From: Nemertoderma westbladi
Lineage: Eukaryota; Xenacoelomorpha; Nemertodermatida; Nemertodermatidae
Assembly: GCA_032718475.1 (NCBI GenBank)
Contig: JAUCBJ010001470.1
Coordinates: forward strand, 1-35,300
Reading direction: 5' to 3'
DNA length: 35,300 bases
Shown here: positions 29,589-35,300 of the stretch, in pieces
Numbering within the stretch: the first letter of the stretch is position 1
Layout of the letters: every line of letters starts with the position of its first letter
Notes under the pieces: generated by a model
What the model was told of the DNA's origin: nothing
Database searches by the model: none
What the model saw: only the letters and a program-made list of their open reading frames with translations
Program-made: the position numbers and the translations under genes

Positions 29589-30963
29589 GTCTGTTCTTTA
29601 GGGACCGGTCCACTCGGTCTGTTCTTTAGGGACCGGACCACTCGGTCTGTTCTTTAGGGACCGGACCACTCGGTCTGTTCTTTAGGGACCGGACCACTCG
29701 GTCTGTTCTTTAGCGACCGGACCATCTCGGTCTGTTCTTTAGGGACCGGACCACTCGGTCTGTTCTTTAGGGACCGGACCACTCGGTCTGTTCTTTAGGG
29801 ACCGGACCACTCGGTCTGTTCTTTAGGGACCGGACCACTCGGTCTGTTCTTTAGGGACCGGACCACTCAGTCTGTTCTTTAGGGACCGGACCACTCGGTC
29901 TGTTCTTTAGGGACCGGACCACTCGGTCTGTTCTTTAGGGACCGGACCACTCGGTCTGTTCTTTAGGGACCGGACCACTCGGTCTGTTCTTTAGGGACCG
30001 GACCACTCTGTCTGTTCTTTAGGGACCGGACCACTCGGTCTGTTCTTTAGGGACCGGACAACTCGGTCTGTTCTTTAGGGACCGGACCACTCGGTCTGTT
30101 CTTTAGGGACCGGACCACTCGGTCTGTTCTTTAGGGACCGGACCACTCGGTCTGTTCTTTAGGGACCGGACCACTCGGTCTGTTCTTTAGGGACCGGACC
30201 ACTCGGTCTGTTCTTTAGGGACCGGACCACTCTGTCTGTTCTTTAGGGACCGGACCACTCGGTCTGTTCTTTAGGGACCGGACCACTCGGTCTGTTCTTT
30301 AGGGACCGGACCACTCGGTCTGTTCTTTAGGGACCAGACCACTCGGTCTGTTCTTTAGGGACCGGACCACTCGGTCTGTTCTTTAGGGACCGGACCACTC
30401 GGTCTGTTCTTTAGGGACCGGACCACTCGGTCTGTTCTTTAGGGACCGGACCACTCGGTCTGTTCTTTAGGGACCGGACCACTCTGTCTGTTCTTTAGGG
30501 ACCGGACCACTCGGTCTGTTCTTTAGGGACCGGACCACTCGGTCTGTTCTTTAGGGACCGGTCCACTCGGTCTGTTCTTTAGGGACCGGTCCACTCGGTC
30601 TGTTCTTTAGGGACCGGACCACTCGGTCTGTTCTTTAGGGACCGGACCACTCGGTCTGTTCTTTAGGGACCGGACCACTCGGTCTGTTCTTTAGGGACCG
30701 GACCACTCTGTCTGTTCTTTAGGGACCGGACCACTCGGACTGTTCTTTAGGGACCGGACCACTCGGTCTGTTCTTTAGGGACCGGACCACTCGGTCTGTT
30801 CTTTAGGGACCGGTCCACTCGGTCTGTTCTTTAGGGACCGGACCACTCGGTCTGTTCTTTAGGGACCGGACCACTCGGTCTGTTCTTTAGGGACCGGTCC
30901 ACTCGGTCTGTTCTTTAGGGACCGGACCACTCGGTCTGTTCTTTAGGGACCGGTGCACTCGGT
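29589..30963 (+). repeat. Minisatellite in NHE 3' region, 28-bp unit, about 49 copies
   Basis: Unit ggaccggaccactcggtctg, then ttctttag. It starts 22 nt after the NHE stop codon. Units are nearly identical; common variants are ggaccggtcc and actctgtct. No poly(A) hexamer lies between the stop and the array, so it probably sits in the 3' UTR. Each unit has tctgttctttag/g, which resembles a 3' splice site. Confidence 0.95.
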
Positions 30964-31026
30964 TACGCGATTTTATGGCGTGTTTTTTGCCGCGTTTTGT
31001 ATGTGGGATGTTAAGAAATCGAAGTA

Positions 31027-31032
31027 AATAAA
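31027..31032 (+). terminator. Candidate poly(A) signal of the NHE gene
   Basis: AATAAA, the first canonical hexamer after the stop, just past the 28-bp array. If it is used, the 3' UTR is about 1.5 kb, mostly minisatellite. Confidence 0.5.
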
Positions 31033-32644
31033 TAATAACAATAGAATAACGCGAAATTCGCGGCAAATAAAATGAATTTGCGATCATCGAAAAAAACCAC
31101 CTCGTCAGTCGCAGTAAGTATTTATTTTCTCCGTTATTGACGTTAATAACGAAATATCAGCCAAAAAATTCTAAACTGATGCGGTGAGGAAAATTAGTGT
31201 TTTTTTCTGCTGCTAGGGAGTTAATCTCCTGTAATTAATTAATTAATTAATAGTATTTAAGGTTATAATAATTTATTTACATTAAGTTGGTTTTAAAATA
31301 AAAAAATAGCGATAATAGTTATAGCGATCGATATTATCGTATTTTCTTTTAAATAACGGACTAAAAGTTCACAAATTATTTCATTGGTCTTCGTTGATAT
31401 TTTAATGTGCCATTTTCACAAACAGGCCAGTTTTTATTGAAAGAAATGCGATTTGTTTATTTTGCCAAGGACGCTGCCGCCTGTGTTTGTTTAGTTTTCA
31501 TTTTATTGTTTAACTATTTCGGCTATCAGCCCCTCAATAACTTTAACCTTAGAAGTTACATATTTTTAATAGAAAAATTTAAGGTTTTTCAGAACGCAAT
31601 CTAATTTATTTCATCGTCAGAATGGCGCTAATTAACCGCAAGATAAATAAAGTTCATTGTTTTGGTTAGAGAACGGTGCCTCTGTAACCTGTTCCTTTCC
31701 ATTGATGTTTTAAATTAAATTCGTAAACCCAATAGCCACACATCTGGTGTTGCGTTCATTACGCGCCATTTACTCTTCGTTTTGTATTTCCAAACTCCTC
31801 GTAAATCGTAAAATAATATTTAATTTTGATTATATTAATATTAATTAATGAATTAAAATCGTAAAAAATAGCCAAAATATAGACATGATTTGTGCACGGC
31901 GGCTCCTTATTCATTCGTGGTGTGTTGGACTTTATTGCAATAATATCTATAAAGTGGAGCTTATCTTATATAACTTATCTTAAAGTTTATATAAAAGTTG
32001 AGAAAATAGTTAATAATTATTATTTATGGATTTAACGCCGTACTAATTTTATGTTTTTTTTCTTTTGATTTCGTTGTTTAAGTAATAGAGTTCACATTTT
32101 TTTCACGTAACCCTTTCTTATTACTTTATTCTCACTTTATCAGAAAATTATAAGCTATTGTAATCATAAGCCCCTTATATACTGTATAATGTCTTCGTAA
32201 GAACGTTAGGAATTATATTGGTGCGATTCGTAATATTATTATTGGTGTCTCATAGTTTATTTAATTTATTTATTAGTTTCTCAAATTGTTTTTCCTCACA
32301 AAGCCTTTTAAAAATTATTAAAATTTTATAATTACCATCTCCGGAATATAGTGTTTTTATTCCGGGTCCGTGTTGCTGAATTACGACATAAAAATATTCC
32401 AGGACATGGTATATTGTAGCCAATAAGTCCAAAACGCACTCTCCTCTCGTCAATATATCCAGCGTTTTCTATAATACCTAATAAATGAATAACGTACAAT
32501 AACGCCTATTATTTAAAATTTATATTTATTGTGCTTATTTGATGCAATATTTAATTCTGTCAGTAATGTAAGCCTACTGAACCATTTATATGTGTTCGTC
32601 CGACCAGTATGCATGTTACATATTGATTAGCTGTATTACGAAGT
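31033..32644. other. Gene-free AT-rich stretch
   Basis: No gene supported. It holds a copy of the ggttagagaac..cctgttcctttcc repeat (31658-31704) and a copy of one end of the foldback family (gctgaattacgac..ccaggacatgg, 32361-32411) preceded by a small ccggaata/ttattccgg hairpin. Confidence 0.6.
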
Positions 32645-33272
32645 ATAGGTGGAATTTGTGACAACACCTAAAAACGGTGACAACACTCAGCCACAGTCAA
32701 TAAATGGTTGACCATTATCAAAAATGGCCACATACAGTGTGAATAACAATAGATCGCAATCCGAAAAGTGATTCTGTCAAGTTTAAACTCCGCATATCGC
32801 CGGCAAGTCGCAGGAAAACAGTCAAACGTATGGGGACAACACACAAAATGTCCGGACAACAATCAAAATCATGAATTCAGTATTCTGGAATACAGCAACA
32901 CATGCGAATCCGGAATTCTACCTTCAGATACCGGTATCCAATATATACCGGGAGTTCATTGGTAGAGGACTATTGGTAGGAAAGGAAGAAATAATGCTCC
33001 TTGCACCCGCGCTACCGGTATTACTTCATAAGTTTAGGTCTATAAATACTATTCTTCTCAATGAACTAGATACCGGTAGACTAGTGGAAACGGCTGTACG
33101 GGTATCACTGTTTCAAACTTTGCCTATAATTAACTTCATCGAAGATTGTTTATTAGCCTTCAAACATTAGGTGACAGATCGACCAACGCAGAGGGCAGGA
33201 CGGACAACGGTTGAAATAGCTACATAAACTACATGCAACAGGTTCCATACAGGTCCTACATGCAACTACATA

Positions 33273-33554
33273 GGTTCCACCTTGGTGTAGTGGTTGCATT
33301 GAATTCACATCTCCTGTAGGTCGTGGGTTCGATCCTCACACGGGCCAGGGTAGTTTTCGTTTCGGCACGAATGCTTTAAAGGGACCAGCCAGGGCGCATC
33401 TCTGCCTTGCATCCTTAAGTGGTAGCTAAATGAGTACTGGAGTTTCCTCTGGGGAGTAAAGTTCTTGAGGGACCGCACTGGAAATAAGTCGTCAGACTTT
33501 GTGCGTAATCCCTGGCCTAGCGGCCGAAGAAAATTTACTTTTACTTTACTTTTC
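33273..33554 (+). mobile_element. tRNA-derived SINE
   Basis: The head has A box TTGGTGTAGTGG (33282-33293) and B box GGTTCGATCC (33326-33335) at tRNA-like spacing. An unrelated body of about 190 bp follows, ending in a short cctggcctagcggccgaag segment and a tail of ttttac repeats. It lies inside the long-TIR element, directly before a LINE fragment. Confidence 0.82.
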
Positions 33555-33576
33555 AATGTGTAGGCCTATGAGCCTT

Positions 33577-34190
33577 GAGCATGTCGACGACTTCTGTTAC
33601 CTGGGATCATGGATCCGGAAGTAAGGTGAGGACCTTCAAATACGTAAGGGAAAGGCATGGGCAGCCTTGAATAGGCTTTCCAGGATTTGGAAGTCACCGA
33701 GAATTAATCGGAAACTAAAGGCCCGATTATTTAGAGCAGCAGTAGTTCCAGTACTCCTCTATGGGAGTCCATGCTGGGCTCTAACTGCTGAGGACACCAA
33801 ATCTCTGGATGGCACATTCACAAGAATGCTACGCCGGGTTCATTGTGTCAAGTACAATGCACGCATCTCCAACCAGATACTATATAACATTGGAGGTGTC
33901 TCATTGGTTCCCCCAAGCTTGACACTAGAACAAAATCGCCTCCGCTTTGCAGGACATTGCTTTTGCCGTGAGGACCAGCCAGTGCATAATCTTGTACTTT
34001 GGCAGCCTCATGGAGTGAATAAGCATGGTGGACAGCCCATGACTTTCTTGAGACGCATCTTAAAGGACACTGGCCTTGAAATGCGGATGATCTAGCAAAT
34101 GTCATGGGTGATAGGGAGTTGTGGCGGCGCAATTTTGTCGACAAACGGGCACAGCATTCTTAAAAATGCAGCTGCAATGCAGCATACCGA
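33577..34190 (+). mobile_element. Non-LTR retrotransposon 3' fragment (family 1, copy 3)
   Basis: Encodes the C-terminal RT region as in copy 2: DDFCYLGSWIRK, then a stop and ..NRLSRIWKSPRINRKLKARL, LLYGSPCWALTAED, LRFAGHCFCREDQPVHNLVL. It ends with gtgatagggagttgtgg and the same 3' sequence as copies 1 and 2. It is disabled by stops and a frameshift near 34080. Confidence 0.87.
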
Positions 34191-34449
34191 TCCTAGTAGT
34201 AGTGTAGGCCTAACTGATGAACAGTATTGCTCTATTTCAGAATACTGAATTAATGATTTTGAGTGTTGTCCTGTTATTTTGAGTGTTGTCCGCAGATGAC
34301 TGTCTATTTTCCTGCGACTTGCCTGCAGGAGCAACTTAGCAGAATTACTTTCACATTCTTTGTGGCCATTTTTGATAATGGTCAACCATTTTAATTTTTT
34401 GACTGTTTGTCGTTACCGTTTTTGAGATGTTGTCACAAATTCCACCTAT

Positions 34450-35300
34450 CCTATTACCAATACCTATTACCAATACCTAATACCTATTATTGTATTAATT
34501 AAGCTAATTAAAGTTAGGCTCAGGCCTGGACATATCAATTTATATTTTAACACCACAAAACAGTTGGAACCACATCTAACACTAGTGTGTCCATGTTGTT
34601 TGCGCTTTTGAAGACCTTTGACAGTTTAACCTGCCAAAATTAGAATGTCTTTTAGATGATATATATTCTTTAGCTTTATGACGAGTATTTGATACACTAC
34701 ATTAGCCGAAGCCAGTCTATGCGCAATCATTCACCCGTTGGATATACCCGGGAGACTGAGTTCGGAGCTTAATGATTGATGGTGTAAGCCTACTGTATTA
34801 TTCGACTGATCGTAATATATAATCTCTGACAAATATTATTCACTTTCGGGAAATATTAACAGTTCCTTTAGGACGTGGCGCTCTAAATATGTAAACAGAG
34901 TTATGACTTAAACTAGTCACAACGAAAAGGCTATAGATTAACGTATATGGCGCATTCTTTAGGAGATGCTTTGTTATCAGTTACAATCCTACACAATGCT
35001 GCACAATACTGCACACTAATCTGCCGACCTTCACTAAATTTGGTCACGTATAAAGAGAGCAACAGACAATTTATGTTGGGCATATGAAATAGCATTAGAT
35101 TCACTTCAAACCACTCAACATAGGTCGCAATCGTTTATCTGTAACCGGTCTCTCTAACCTTTAGTATATCAAGAAGGTGGGGTGTCTGACTATTGATCAG
35201 TATTCCGATATAATAATTCATCAACAAATATAATGAACAACAGACAGCAAAAGCAGTAATATTAATGTATGAATTGCATATAATTAGTTTGGTTAGATTG
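34450..35300. other. Gene-free end of window
   Basis: A short ctattaccaatac repeat at 34451-34485, otherwise AT-rich sequence with no recognised gene. Confidence 0.6.

Larger units (their letters stand above)
32645..34449. mobile_element. Composite element with long terminal inverted repeats, 1.8 kb
   Basis: The left end ATAGGTGGAATTTGTGACAA (32645 on) is the reverse complement of the right end (up to 34449). Similarity continues inward for about 230 bp on both sides (shared accattatcaaaaatggcca, caagtcgcaggaaaa, gaattcagtattctg), with point changes and small gaps. tgacaacac/ggacaacac is repeated within the arms. The interior holds an unexplained 99-codon frame (32871-33170), a SINE and a LINE fragment. 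No transposase is seen and no clear target duplication was found. Confidence 0.7.

Noticed and set aside
32871-33170. 99-codon frame inside the long-TIR element as a transposase
   Set aside because: No catalytic motif is visible and it begins inside the inverted repeat; kept only as an unexplained frame.

Overview
The window looks like genomic DNA of a multicellular animal, probably an aquatic invertebrate. Genes are split by spliceosomal GT-AG introns, the background is AT-rich, and there are minisatellites, fragments of non-LTR retrotransposons, a tRNA-derived SINE and many foldback elements. The species cannot be fixed from the sequence.

Three protein-coding genes are supported by exon-by-exon phase checks. 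(1) 362-5487, plus strand: the 3' part of a secretory carrier membrane protein (SCAMP) gene. It has three tandem homologous exons of exactly 118 nt each, which look mutually exclusive, and a last exon at 5347-5487. (2) 15756-29567, plus strand: an apparently complete 12-exon gene for an endosomal-type Na+/H+ exchanger of the SLC9A6/7/9 group, 726 codons. (3) 22951-20128, minus strand: a two-exon gene for mitochondrial 2,4-dienoyl-CoA reductase (DECR1-like, 327 codons), lying wholly inside one intron of the exchanger gene.

The most unusual feature is a repeated link between minisatellites and splice acceptors. The last SCAMP intron ends in about 86 units of 32-33 bp, each a copy of the real 3' splice site plus the first bases of the exon it serves. 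Independently, exchanger exon 3 is preceded by about nine 43-48 bp units that again hold the real acceptor plus the start of that exon. Three further minisatellites (34-bp at 5795, 32-bp at 26505, 28-bp with about 49 copies just after the exchanger stop) also carry a short AG/G in each unit.

The rest is repeat-rich. From 6.3 to 15.1 kb there are no host genes, only a tRNA-Arg-like relic, retrotransposon 3' ends, an 814-bp terminal-inverted-repeat (TIR) element, and a 3.4-kb region bracketed by inverted clusters of AAAGTGCTAAC. The DECR1 intron is mostly a 1.5-kb TIR element with a smaller foldback nested in it. From 32.6 to 34.4 kb lies a 1.8-kb element with TIRs of about 230 bp that encloses a SINE and a retrotransposon fragment.
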